Made by a program: the position numbers and the translations under genes. This document shows positions 24,392 to 33,226 of a DNA stretch of 64,000 bases, piece by piece. How positions within the stretch are numbered: position 1 is the first letter of the stretch; every line of letters begins with the position of its first letter. Source of the stretch: UBA2821 sp902763335. Its GTDB lineage: Bacteria; Bacillota; Clostridia; Lachnospirales; Lachnospiraceae. The DNA is taken from NCBI GenBank assembly GCA_052066835.1, contig JBQHRJ010000006.1; one strand, 5' to 3'. Under the pieces are notes generated by a model, which was not told where the DNA came from, ran no database searches, and saw only the letters and a program-made list of their open reading frames with translations.

Positions 24392-26389
24392 TTATTTAGC
24401 TATGAGTTTCATTATTTCGTTACTTCTTGTTATGAATTTTGTCATTTCATCAGGTGAAAGCTGTTTGTGGCTTATCATTGCAAGGTCATAAAGCTGTTCG
24501 CAGATCATATTGGTATTTTCAGCGTCTCTGTTATCCATAACATATTTAACCAGAGCGTTGTTATAATTAAGGATAAGAGTTACGTTATTTCCGAACATAT
24601 CCGTATTCATGCCCGGCATAGAGTACATTTTCATCATTTCCTGCATACGTCTGTTCTGCTCTGACATAGTAACCATTGAAGAAATATTTTCATCTTTAAG
24701 TTTTTCAACTTTGACATCAAGATTTTCATTTCCAAGGGCCTTTTTGAATATATCTGTGAGGGCATCACAGTCAGCTTTGTATGCATCATCATCTTCTGAA
24801 ACAGTTTCTTTAAATGTATCTGTAAGGTCAGAATCAATACTTAAGAAATGTACATTTTCATTTTTCTGTTCAAGCTGTGTTATAAATGGCTCGTCTATGC
24901 TGTGGGTAAGCAGTACGGCATCAATGCCTTCGTTTTTAAACATATTGATGTACTGGCTCTGCTGAATCTCGTCTGTAACATAAAATACAGTGTTTTCATG
25001 TTTTTCTTTATTCTCTTCAAGGCATTCCGGAAGAGTGAGATATTTGCCTTCCAGATTCTTGAACAGAATATAGTCAGACATTTTTTCACAGAATTTCTCA
25101 TCTTTAAGGCAGCCGAATTTGATGAAAGGACTGATATCATCCCAGTATTTTTCGTAAGCTTCCTTATCTGTTTTACACATTCCGGATAACTTGTCAGCAA
25201 CCTTCTTTGTTATATAGTCGGCAATCTTTTTGACAAATCCGTCATTCTGTAATGCACTTCTTGATACGTTAAGAGGTAAATCAGGGCAGTCGATAACACC
25301 TTTAAGTAACATGAGAAATTCAGGAATAACTTCTTTAATGTTATCTGCGATAAATACCTGATTGTTATAAAGCTTGATAGTTCCTTCAAGTGAATCATAC
25401 TGTGTGTTTACCTTAGGGAAATATAAAATACCTTTGAGGTTAAACGGATAATCCATGTTGAGATGTATCCAGAATAAAGGCTCTTTATAATCATTAAATA
25501 CTTTTCTGTAAAATTCTTTGTATTCCTCGTCTGTGCATTCATTAGGATGTTTTGTCCAAAGTGGGGAAGGATCATTTACCGGTACAGGACGTCTTAAGAT
25601 TTTTGCCTTCTTTGTGGCAGGTGAGACTTCAACAGTTTCTTTTGTACCGTCCTCATTTTCTTTTTCTTCAGTTTTAGCTTCCTCAACGATAGTCTCTATA
25701 ACAGTATCCTTTTCTGTAACTTCGGATTCGTCTATAGTGTCATACTGAGGTTCTGCGTTAGGATTCTCAAGGTATATTTCAACCGGCATGAAAGAGCAGT
25801 ATTTCTGAAGAACTTCTCTTGCACGGTATTCATTTGCAAATTCAAGGCTGTCTTCATTGAGGTAGAGAGTGATTTCGGTTCCCTGTACATCTCTGTCACC
25901 ATCAGTCATGTCGAATTCAGTGCCACCGTCACATTCCCAGTGAACAGCAGTAGAACCTTCTTTATATGAAAGAGTATCGATAGTTACTTTGTCTGCAACC
26001 ATAAATGCTGAATAAAAACCGAGACCGAAATGTCCGATAATCTGGTCTTCATTGGTTTTATCCTTGTACTGTTTAAGGAAAGCTTCTGCACCTGAAAATG
26101 CAATCTGGTTTATATATTCATTTACCTCATCAGCAGTCATTCCGATACCGTTATCGATAAATTTAAGGGTTTTATCTTCTGAGTTTGCAATAACTTTTAC
26201 TTTAAATTCGTATCCGTCAGGAATTTCATACTCACCCATAAGGCTTAACTTTTTTAATTTTGTGATAGCATCACATCCGTTAGATACTAATTCTCTGTAA
26301 AAAATGTCATGGTCTGAATACAACCATTTTTTAATAATTGGGAAAATATTTTCACTGTTTATAGAAAGACTTCCATGTTTTTCTGCCAT
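24392..26389 (-). CDS. htpG: Chaperone HtpG (Hsp90)
   Basis: This is the bacterial Hsp90 chaperone, an ATP-dependent dimer acting on client proteins in the cytosol. It has 665 residues. The N-terminal GHKL ATPase has ELVSNGCDAI, DNGIGM and GHFGLGFYSAFM. A charged linker of about 50 residues (around 217-270), rich in Glu/Lys/Thr, separates it from the middle domain (WTKHPNECTDEEY). The C-terminal dimerisation region follows. The linker is longer than in E. coli HtpG. The gene has its own consensus-like promoter and a CIRCE element upstream, so it is a heat-shock gene under HrcA. Confidence 0.96.
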   Translation of the reverse strand: MAEKHGSLSINSENIFPIIKKWLYSDHDIFYRELVSNGCDAITKLKKLSLMGEYEIPDGYEFKVKVIANSEDKTLKFIDNGIGMTADEVNEYINQIAFSGAEAFLKQYKDKTNEDQIIGHFGLGFYSAFMVADKVTIDTLSYKEGSTAVHWECDGGTEFDMTDGDRDVQGTEITLYLNEDSLEFANEYRAREVLQKYCSFMPVEIYLENPNAEPQYDTIDESEVTEKDTVIETIVEEAKTEEKENEDGTKETVEVSPATKKAKILRRPVPVNDPSPLWTKHPNECTDEEYKEFYRKVFNDYKEPLFWIHLNMDYPFNLKGILYFPKVNTQYDSLEGTIKLYNNQVFIADNIKEVIPEFLMLLKGVIDCPDLPLNVSRSALQNDGFVKKIADYITKKVADKLSGMCKTDKEAYEKYWDDISPFIKFGCLKDEKFCEKMSDYILFKNLEGKYLTLPECLEENKEKHENTVFYVTDEIQQSQYINMFKNEGIDAVLLTHSIDEPFITQLEQKNENVHFLSIDSDLTDTFKETVSEDDDAYKADCDALTDIFKKALGNENLDVKVEKLKDENISSMVTMSEQNRRMQEMMKMYSMPGMNTDMFGNNVTLILNYNNALVKYVMDNRDAENTNMICEQLYDLAMISHKQLSPDEMTKFITRSNEIMKLIAK

Positions 26390-26430
26390 AATAAAACACT
26401 CCTTTTTTAATAAATTTCTACTTAGGCTTA

Positions 26431-26459
26431 ATTTTAGTACGACTATATGGAAATGTCAA
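26431..26459 (-). promoter_or_regulatory. htpG promoter
   Basis: On the minus strand a perfect TTGACA (26454-26459) and TAAAAT (26431-26436) are separated by exactly 17 bases. AAAGGAG then precedes the htpG ATG. The CIRCE element lies 7 bases upstream of the -35 box. Confidence 0.8.
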
Positions 26460-26466
26460 GAAGAAA

Positions 26467-26493
26467 TTAGCACTCGTTAAGTCAGAGTGCTAA
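26467..26493. promoter_or_regulatory. CIRCE operator (HrcA binding site)
   Basis: TTAGCACTC, nine bases, GAGTGCTAA: a perfect match to the CIRCE consensus bound by the heat-shock repressor HrcA. It overlaps the last codons and stop of the DUF5721-like gene and lies just upstream of the htpG -35 box. Confidence 0.95.
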
Positions 26494-26950
26494 CAAAAGA
26501 AGAAACATACCTGTCAAATGCCTTTTCAGTGTCCTTGCTCATGTCAAAAATGTTCAGGAAAGTACCGGTAATACATGTGAGATTTCCGTTTTCGTAAACG
26601 ACATTAAGATAAAGTCCTTCAATGTCAGAGAGAGGCATCTGTGAAGCTTCGGCTATGGATTCTGTTATATCTTCCGGCATCTTAAATACTATTTTGAATT
26701 TTAAAGGTGTGTTGTGCCCTTTTATAATCTGATAACAAAAAGGTTTTAAAGTTTCCCATGAAGAAATTTCTTTTTCGGTAATCGTTTCGTACTCGTCAGG
26801 ACTGTAAAAGCTTTTATGTACATGTCCGTCGATGGTAAATGTATTATAAGTAGTTATAGAAACATCTGTTACATCAAAGCCATCAAAGCTGTCTTTAATA
26901 AGAAGATGTGACATAAATGTTTTTATATTAGTGATTTGTTCTGCAATCAT
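26477..26950 (-). CDS. DUF5721-like protein
   Basis: The 157-residue cytosolic protein begins MIAEQITNIKTFMSHLLIKD and has TTYNTFTIDGHVHKSFYS in the middle. From memory these match the DUF5721 family of Lachnospiraceae, whose function is unknown. I chose the ATG at 26950 because CGGAGA lies 8 bases upstream; the longer frame to 27013 has no RBS. Its final codons (VSTLT and stop) are written by the right arm of the CIRCE element. It lies upstream of htpG on the same strand and could read through into it. Confidence 0.7.
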   Translation of the reverse strand: MIAEQITNIKTFMSHLLIKDSFDGFDVTDVSITTYNTFTIDGHVHKSFYSPDEYETITEKEISSWETLKPFCYQIIKGHNTPLKFKIVFKMPEDITESIAEASQMPLSDIEGLYLNVVYENGNLTCITGTFLNIFDMSKDTEKAFDRYVSSFVSTLT

Positions 26951-27100
26951 TATAAGTCTCCGTTCATTAATATTTAATGAGTCAATTATATAAGTTTTTT
27001 TAAAAAAGTTCAATAAATACTTGTTGGTGGCATGCTACAAAAGTAGTATAATAAAGATAAGTAATTCTTAAGGCAGAATGTAGTGCGAAAGGAGAAATGT

Positions 27101-30100
27101 ATGGAAAAACTAAAGCAAAAATTATTAGCTGTGATTCTGGCAGTTGCGATGGTGATTTCAGGCATAACAGTACCGGAAAAAACCGCAAAGGCAGCGACAT
27201 CGTCACAGAAAGTGGAGGTGTATTTTAAGTATACTGGAACAGATTCGGCATGGGGAATAGTCGGAGTAAATCAGGCAGACAGTATGACGGTTACCAATGT
27301 TGACGGAACTACGGCAGATACTGTAAATGTAAAAAAGCTTAAAAAAGACATTCCTAAGATGCAAAAGAATGATGATGGCTGGTATTGCATAAAGGTAAGT
27401 GCCGATAAGGTGGATAAGATTGAGTTTGTTTATCCCAAAAATGCAAGTACATACGCAAAGAGTTCATATGAGGTTGCAAGAGATATGATTTATGTAAGCT
27501 CTGCCACAGATAAAATATATTATGTATATGACGGCAGCGACCTTATTGCATATAATGATGAGGAGTGTACGGATAAGGTATATCCATTGGGAAATGTTTA
27601 TAGGGTACACTTTATAAATTCAGGAAACTGGGATGATGTAGTTATGACTTATACAGGAAAACAGGATAATGCATCATCAACACCTAATGCCGATACGGCA
27701 ACATTGTCAAATTCAGACCATAATTCCGGAAAAGAAGTTAAAGAGGATGATAATGGTTACCATTCTTTCTATTTTAAACCGGCAGATGAAAGAGCAAACT
27801 ATTCGCTCGTATTAAAATCTGTAAAGGCAGGTGTTACATGTACTATTTCGGATGACATTCTGAATTTTGATTCGAATGAATTCTGGATACAGCCGGTTGG
27901 AAGCTCAGGAAAATATAAAATATATTATCCGCCGGAGGATATATCACTGCCTGAAAGTTATGATGTTCCTATAGGAAATGAGAGTAATCCGCCTGCCGTA
28001 ACGACTACAACAGATAACGGATTTACAGGTGTAAAATGGTCTGTGGATGATGAGACGGTGGCTAAAGTGGATTCAAAAACAGGCATAATTACGGGACTTA
28101 AGGTCGGGACCACTACACTGAGGGCAGTTTCACAGACTGAATATGATGATGAGGTGTATGCAGAGACCACACTTAATGTAACACCGGTTATGGTATCGAA
28201 GATAATCATAAGTGCTCCGGTATCAAGCTTGAAAATCGGTCAGGAAATGAAAATATCAGCAACTGTTACACCGGATGACGCGGAAAATAAGGAATTAGAG
28301 TGGGTGAGCTCTAACTCTAATTTAAAGATTTCAGATGATGGTGTTGTGAGTTCGGATACAACCTGTGATTCTACGGTATACGCGAGGGCAAAAGATGGCT
28401 CCGGAGTGGAGAGTAATAAAATCGTTATAAAAGTGCAGGGAACATATACTAAGACGGTAAAGGTTGATGAAGTAAAATTTGAAAAAACAACCATGTCAAT
28501 GTATACGGGCGAGGAGCAGACCATAGAGGCAGCTGTCTTACCTGCCAATGCAGATTATACAAATCTTGAATATCATTCATCGGATGAAAGGGTTGTCAGT
28601 GTAAATGGAAACAAGATAACGGCACTTAAGCCCGGAAATGCAAAGATAACGGTTACGCTTGACAATAAATCAGATAACTGTGTGCTCGGAACCTGTGATA
28701 TAACTGTAGATAATGCATTTATATTAAGAGGTGATGGTTTAGATGACGGAACCGGTACGAATTATACGTTCAAATACACAGATGAAAATACGATGGAAAT
28801 GATATCTAAATTGAAACTTAAAAAGGGATTGCATACATATACCTGCGAGACAGATGATGGAAGAAAGGTGGCAAATGGTAGGGAGTATACTATATATGTA
28901 AATAATGCTACAGAGGCAACTGTGACTGTAACATTTAATAATACTCCTGAAGATGAGAGTGCCGTTATGAGTTTTAAAGGTACAAATGATGAAGATATAA
29001 CTACTCAGATACCGGAAGTAAGGGAAAGATATACGGTAGTCGGAGATGTACTTAACGGATGGAACTGGGATGGATTTGACAGTGACATGCATATGGTGAA
29101 AAATGAGACTACAGGACTTTATGAGTACACATGGACAGGACTTGAGGCTGGCAAAAAATATCTTTTCAAGATAGCAAAGGATGCAGAGCAGTTTGGTTCA
29201 TATTACGAGATTGGCAGTGGAAATGCTGATGAGGGTGATTATTTTACAGTTACTACAGAATATGCATCTTCACTTTATATAACATACAATCCTGAAACAA
29301 ATGAAGTAAAATACAGGCTGAAGGTATCAGTTGGAGGTATATCCTGCACATTTGCAGGTATTCAGATTGAGACCGGAGAAGTAAGGGAAATCAGCTACTC
29401 TATATATCCGAAAACAGCAGAGAATACCAATGTAAAATTTGAAAGTGATGATACGTCGGTAGTTACAGTGGATGAAGCCGGTGTTGTAGTGGGAATAAAT
29501 CCGGGAACAGCAAATGTAACACTCACAACTGAGGTCGGAGGATTTAAGGATGTATGTGAAGTACTTGTTGTTAAAGCTGCCGTATCGAGAGTTTCACTGG
29601 ACGCAACATCAAAGAATATCAGTGTGGGTGAAAGTGCAACACTGACGGCAAAAATTCTGCCACAGAATGCTTACAATAAAAACTGCACCTGGACATCGGA
29701 TGATGAAAATGTTGTTACCGTAAAGGACGGTGTCATAACCGGTATATCGGCCGGAAGTGCAAAGGTAACAGTTACTACGGAAGACGGAAATAAATCTGCA
29801 TCCTGTAATGTAGTGGTATCAGATGTTGCGGTGAGTGGTATCAGTATAAGTCAGAGTGAAATATATATGATAGAAGGCAATACCCAGAGTCTCACGGCAG
29901 CAGTAGTACCGGCAAATGCAACTGATAAGAGAATAACCTGGACATCAGATGATAAGAATATAGCCACGGTAAATGATGGCATTGTAAAGGCAACAGGTCA
30001 GGGTACTACAAAGATAAGGGCAGTTTCTGCTGATGGAGGATACGAGGCAGTATGTGTGGTAAATGTTTCGGCAAAGATAGAAGCAATAACAGGAATCGAG

Positions 30101-31627
30101 ATAAGTAAAAGTGAACTTACAATGGATGTGGGAGATACATATTTGCTTACATATAAAGTAAGACCGGAGGATGCCAACAATCTGACAGAGGAAGTCTGGG
30201 AGTCAGAAGATACAGATGTGGTAACAGTTGATGGCGGAAAGGTAAAGGCTGTAGGTCCGGGAACGACATATGTGTCAGTAAAGGTTAACGGAAAATTTAC
30301 GGCAAAATGTAAAATAAGTGTAAACACACCGGTAATAAATGTTACAGATGTAGTATTGTCAGTGGCATCTCTTACACTTTCAGAGGGAAGCAGCAGAAAA
30401 ATATCTGCACAGATTGTGCCGGTAAATGCAACAGATAAGACAGTTATATGGTCTTCTGATAATGAAAAAGTGGCAACGGTAGAAGATGGTATGATAACTG
30501 CAATATCAAAAGGTGAAGCAAAGATTACCGTTAAAACCCGGGATGGAAAAAAGACTGATACAATGACTGTAATTGTTGAGGAGAATACAAAACCAACCAC
30601 AACAACAGAGCCGGAGGAGACAACGACCCGCAAGCCGACAACAGAGCCGGAGGAGTCAACAGAAGACAAGACAACAGAACCGGAGGAGACAACGGAAGAC
30701 AAGACAACAGAGCCGACAGGACCAACGAAGGATAATACAACAGAGACGACAGAACCAACGAAGGATAATACAACAGAGCCGACAGAACCAACGGAGGACA
30801 AGACAACAGAACCGACAGAACCAACGAAGGATAACACGACAGAGCCGGAGGAGACAACGACCGACAAGCCGACAACAAAACCAACGGAGGATAAGACAAC
30901 AACTCCGACAGAGCAAACGAAAGATAACACAACAGGGTCGGAAGAGACAACAACGGATAGGGAGACAACAACTTCGTCAGAGGATAAGACAACAGAACCG
31001 GAGGAGACAACAACAGACAAGGCATCAACAGCACCAACGGAGGATAAAACAACAGCTACACCTACAACAGACAAGCCTACAGTGACACCTACAGAGGAGC
31101 CTACTACATCAAAACCTGTTACAAATAAAGTGAAGGTTACATATATAGCTAATGGTGGAAAGGCAGGGGCAAAGTCAAAAACAGTAACATATAAAAAGGC
31201 ATATGGAAAGCTGACCACTGCAAAGAGAAAGGGATATACATTTAAAGGATGGTATACGAAAAGAAGTGGTGGAAGTAAAGTAACATCAAAAACAAAAGTA
31301 AAGAAAAAAGGTATGATAAAGCTTTATGCGCACTGGCAGAAAGTAAAAGTGTCCAAGGTATCAAAGATAACAGTAAAAGCATCAAAGAAAAAAGTTACAT
31401 TAAAATTAAAAAAGGTAACGGGTGCAAAGGGATATGAAATCACTTATTCCTTAAATAAGAATTTCAAATCCAAAAAGAAGATAACCACAACGAAGACAAC
31501 TGTAAATATAAATAAGCTTAAGTCGGGTAAGAAGTATTACATAAAAGTAAGAGCATATAAAACCGATTCGGCTAAAAGTAAAGTATACAGTTCTTATTCA
31601 AAGGTTAAGAGTATTAAAGTAAAGTAA
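27101..31627 (+). CDS. Large secreted Big_2-repeat surface protein with starch-type module
   Basis: The product has 1508 residues. A signal peptide occupies about 1-31 (cleavage after KAA). An N-terminal beta domain is followed by three Big_2-like Ig domains (about 280-540), a carbohydrate-module-like pair (about 538-740, with YTVVGDVLNGWNWDG and LYEYTWTGLEAGKKYLF, as in X25/pullulanase accessory modules), about five more Big_2 domains with the repeated ATDK-WTSDDE pattern (about 745-1160), a Thr/Pro/Glu/Lys-rich linker (about 1162-1340), an InlB B-repeat (about 1343-1410, GYTFKGWYT) and a C-terminal FN3-like domain. No LPXTG anchor is seen. AAAGGAG lies 6 bases before the ATG at 27101; the in-frame GTG at 27083 lacks one. 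It is probably cell-wall associated and involved in glucan or host binding. Confidence 0.85.
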   Translation: MEKLKQKLLAVILAVAMVISGITVPEKTAKAATSSQKVEVYFKYTGTDSAWGIVGVNQADSMTVTNVDGTTADTVNVKKLKKDIPKMQKNDDGWYCIKVSADKVDKIEFVYPKNASTYAKSSYEVARDMIYVSSATDKIYYVYDGSDLIAYNDEECTDKVYPLGNVYRVHFINSGNWDDVVMTYTGKQDNASSTPNADTATLSNSDHNSGKEVKEDDNGYHSFYFKPADERANYSLVLKSVKAGVTCTISDDILNFDSNEFWIQPVGSSGKYKIYYPPEDISLPESYDVPIGNESNPPAVTTTTDNGFTGVKWSVDDETVAKVDSKTGIITGLKVGTTTLRAVSQTEYDDEVYAETTLNVTPVMVSKIIISAPVSSLKIGQEMKISATVTPDDAENKELEWVSSNSNLKISDDGVVSSDTTCDSTVYARAKDGSGVESNKIVIKVQGTYTKTVKVDEVKFEKTTMSMYTGEEQTIEAAVLPANADYTNLEYHSSDERVVSVNGNKITALKPGNAKITVTLDNKSDNCVLGTCDITVDNAFILRGDGLDDGTGTNYTFKYTDENTMEMISKLKLKKGLHTYTCETDDGRKVANGREYTIYVNNATEATVTVTFNNTPEDESAVMSFKGTNDEDITTQIPEVRERYTVVGDVLNGWNWDGFDSDMHMVKNETTGLYEYTWTGLEAGKKYLFKIAKDAEQFGSYYEIGSGNADEGDYFTVTTEYASSLYITYNPETNEVKYRLKVSVGGISCTFAGIQIETGEVREISYSIYPKTAENTNVKFESDDTSVVTVDEAGVVVGINPGTANVTLTTEVGGFKDVCEVLVVKAAVSRVSLDATSKNISVGESATLTAKILPQNAYNKNCTWTSDDENVVTVKDGVITGISAGSAKVTVTTEDGNKSASCNVVVSDVAVSGISISQSEIYMIEGNTQSLTAAVVPANATDKRITWTSDDKNIATVNDGIVKATGQGTTKIRAVSADGGYEAVCVVNVSAKIEAITGIEISKSELTMDVGDTYLLTYKVRPEDANNLTEEVWESEDTDVVTVDGGKVKAVGPGTTYVSVKVNGKFTAKCKISVNTPVINVTDVVLSVASLTLSEGSSRKISAQIVPVNATDKTVIWSSDNEKVATVEDGMITAISKGEAKITVKTRDGKKTDTMTVIVEENTKPTTTTEPEETTTRKPTTEPEESTEDKTTEPEETTEDKTTEPTGPTKDNTTETTEPTKDNTTEPTEPTEDKTTEPTEPTKDNTTEPEETTTDKPTTKPTEDKTTTPTEQTKDNTTGSEETTTDRETTTSSEDKTTEPEETTTDKASTAPTEDKTTATPTTDKPTVTPTEEPTTSKPVTNKVKVTYIANGGKAGAKSKTVTYKKAYGKLTTAKRKGYTFKGWYTKRSGGSKVTSKTKVKKKGMIKLYAHWQKVKVSKVSKITVKASKKKVTLKLKKVTGAKGYEITYSLNKNFKSKKKITTTKTTVNINKLKSGKKYYIKVRAYKTDSAKSKVYSSYSKVKSIKVK
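30588..31110 (+). repeat. Thr/Pro/Glu-rich tandem repeat coding region
   Basis: Imperfect 24-36 base units coding for TTEPTEPTKDN- and TTEPEETT-type repeats run through this stretch of the surface-protein gene. The variation between units (TEPTEPTED, TEPTGPTKD, TEPEESTED) shows repeated duplication and loss, so the length may differ between strains. Confidence 0.8.
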
Positions 31628-31644
31628 TAAAGGAAAATAAGCGG

Positions 31645-31677
31645 GCGGCGTGTCAGATGATATGCCGCTTTTCTTTT
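31645..31677 (+). terminator. Terminator of the surface-protein gene
   Basis: The stem GCGGCGT (31645-31651) pairs with ATGCCGC (31662-31668), including one G-T pair, followed by TTTTCTTTT. Confidence 0.75.
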
Positions 31678-31694
31678 GCTGTGGTAAAAACAAC

Positions 31695-31723
31695 TTGATT
31701 TTTATGGTGATTTATATTATAAT
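31695..31723 (+). promoter_or_regulatory. tRNA-Thr promoter
   Basis: TTGATT at 31695-31700 and TATAAT at 31718-31723, with a 17-base spacer, end 13 bases before the tRNA. Confidence 0.7.
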
Positions 31724-31736
31724 ATCAAACGAAAAT

Positions 31737-31809
<73 letters not shown>

Positions 31810-31824
31810 TTATGAAAAGAGAAG

Positions 31825-31874
31825 AACAGGCTGTAGCTTTGATGTTTGAAAACATCGTGGTTACAGCCTGTTTT
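31825..31874 (+). terminator. Terminator after tRNA-Thr
   Basis: AACAGGCTGTA (31825-31835) pairs perfectly with TACAGCCTGTT (31862-31872), and a second short hairpin (GATGTTT / AACATC) lies inside. The T-run is short (TTTT). Confidence 0.75.
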
Positions 31875-31918
31875 AGCATCTTTTATTAATAAAAAAGTGA
31901 AATAAATAAAAAAAGTGG

Positions 31919-31978
31919 TTGCATTTTCATGAATCTATGGTATATTAATACAAGCGACGCAAACAAATGTCTTTGCGT
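31919..31978 (+). promoter_or_regulatory. asd promoter and leader hairpin
   Basis: TTGCAT (31919-31924) and TATATT (31941-31946), 16 bases apart, form a promoter. The transcript would begin with a hairpin ACGCAAA / TTTGCGT (31957-31963 / 31972-31978). It is too short for a lysine riboswitch. There is no T-run after it, so any role would be in RNA stability or protein binding. Confidence 0.5.
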
Positions 31979-32029
31979 GACGGACATGAAAAAATAGATA
32001 TTGCTTTAGGCAGTAGAATGGAGGAAAAG

Positions 32030-33115
32030 ATGAGTCAGAAATTAAGAGTAGGTATATTAGGTGCAACCGGAATGGTAGGTCAGAGATTTATTTCTTTGTT
32101 AGAGAATCACCCATGGTTCCAGGTAGTTACAGTGGCAGCAAGCCCACGTTCAGCAGGAAAGACATATGAAGAGGCTGTTGGCGGAAGATGGAAGATGACT
32201 ACTCCTATGCCTGAAGAAGTTAAGAAACTTGTAGTATTAAATGTTAATGAAGTAGAGAAAGTAGCTGCAACTGTTGACTTCGTATTCAGTGCAGTTGATA
32301 TGTCAAAGGACGAGATAAAGGCTATCGAGGAGGCATATGCTAAGACAGAGACTCCTGTAGTATCAAATAACAGTGCACACAGATGGACACCTGATGTGCC
32401 TATGGTAGTTCCTGAAATTAATCCGGAGCATTTTGAGGTTATCGAGCATCAGAAGAAACGTCTTGGAACAACAAGAGGATTTGTTGCAGTAAAACCAAAC
32501 TGTTCAATTCAGAGTTATGCACCGGCACTTACAGCATGGAAAGAGTTTGAACCTGTAGAGGTTGTGGCAACAACATATCAGGCTATATCAGGAGCAGGAA
32601 AAACATTTAAGGATTGGCCTGAAATGGAAGGAAACATTATTCCGTTTATCGGTGGAGAAGAGGAAAAGAGTGAGCAGGAGCCGTTAAGACTCTGGGGTAA
32701 AATTGAAGACGGTGTTATAAAGAAAGCAGAACTTCCTGTTATTACAACACAGTGTATCCGTGTTCCTATCTTAAACGGACATACAGCAGCAGTTTTCGTT
32801 AAGTTTAATAAAAAGCCGACAAAAGAGCAGCTTATAGAGAAACTTGTAAACTTTAGCGGACTTCCACAGGAGCTTGAACTTCCAAGCGCACCAAAGCAGT
32901 TCATTCAGTATCTTGAGGATGACAACCGTCCACAGGTACAGCTTGATGTTGATTATGAAAATGGAATGGGTGTTTCTATAGGAAGATTAAGAGAGGATAA
33001 AGTATACGATTACAAATTCGTAGGATTATCACATAACACAGTAAGAGGAGCCGCAGGTGGAGCAGTTCTTTGTGCTGAACTCTTAAAGGCAAAAGGATAT
33101 ATTCAGGCTAAATAA
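32030..33115 (+). CDS. asd: Aspartate-semialdehyde dehydrogenase
   Basis: The enzyme reduces aspartyl phosphate to aspartate semialdehyde for lysine, threonine and methionine synthesis and for peptidoglycan precursors. It has 361 residues from the ATG at 32030, which has GGAGGA 6 bases upstream; the longer in-frame start at 31967 lies in the leader hairpin. The NADP-binding GILGATGMVGQRF is at residues 8-20, the catalytic Cys is in KPNCSIQSY near residue 158, and the substrate-binding His is in LNGHTAAV. The length and CSIQ motif fit the archaeal/fungal-like Asd class rather than the E. coli class. Confidence 0.95.
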   Translation: MSQKLRVGILGATGMVGQRFISLLENHPWFQVVTVAASPRSAGKTYEEAVGGRWKMTTPMPEEVKKLVVLNVNEVEKVAATVDFVFSAVDMSKDEIKAIEEAYAKTETPVVSNNSAHRWTPDVPMVVPEINPEHFEVIEHQKKRLGTTRGFVAVKPNCSIQSYAPALTAWKEFEPVEVVATTYQAISGAGKTFKDWPEMEGNIIPFIGGEEEKSEQEPLRLWGKIEDGVIKKAELPVITTQCIRVPILNGHTAAVFVKFNKKPTKEQLIEKLVNFSGLPQELELPSAPKQFIQYLEDDNRPQVQLDVDYENGMGVSIGRLREDKVYDYKFVGLSHNTVRGAAGGAVLCAELLKAKGYIQAK

Positions 33116-33129
33116 TAAGATTTTATAGA

Positions 33130-33158
33130 GGAACTCTGTTAAGGCAGGGTTCCTTTTT
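33130..33158 (+). terminator. asd terminator
   Basis: GGAACTCTG / CAGGGTTCC (one G-T pair), six-base loop, followed by TTTTTCTT. Confidence 0.8.
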
Positions 33159-33226
33159 CTTACTTGAATTAACTAAATATATCGTTTAAAATATATCTGA
33201 TATTTAATAGAAAGGTTAAATAATAT

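Noticed and set aside
29998..31218. Long 406-codon minus-strand frame opposite the surface-protein gene
   Set aside because: It is a shadow of the Thr/Pro-rich repeats, with Ser/Val-rich low-complexity translation, no RBS, and a clear gene on the other strand.
31919..32029. Lysine riboswitch before asd
   Set aside because: The leader is only about 80 bases with one 7-bp hairpin, too short and simple for the lysine aptamer.
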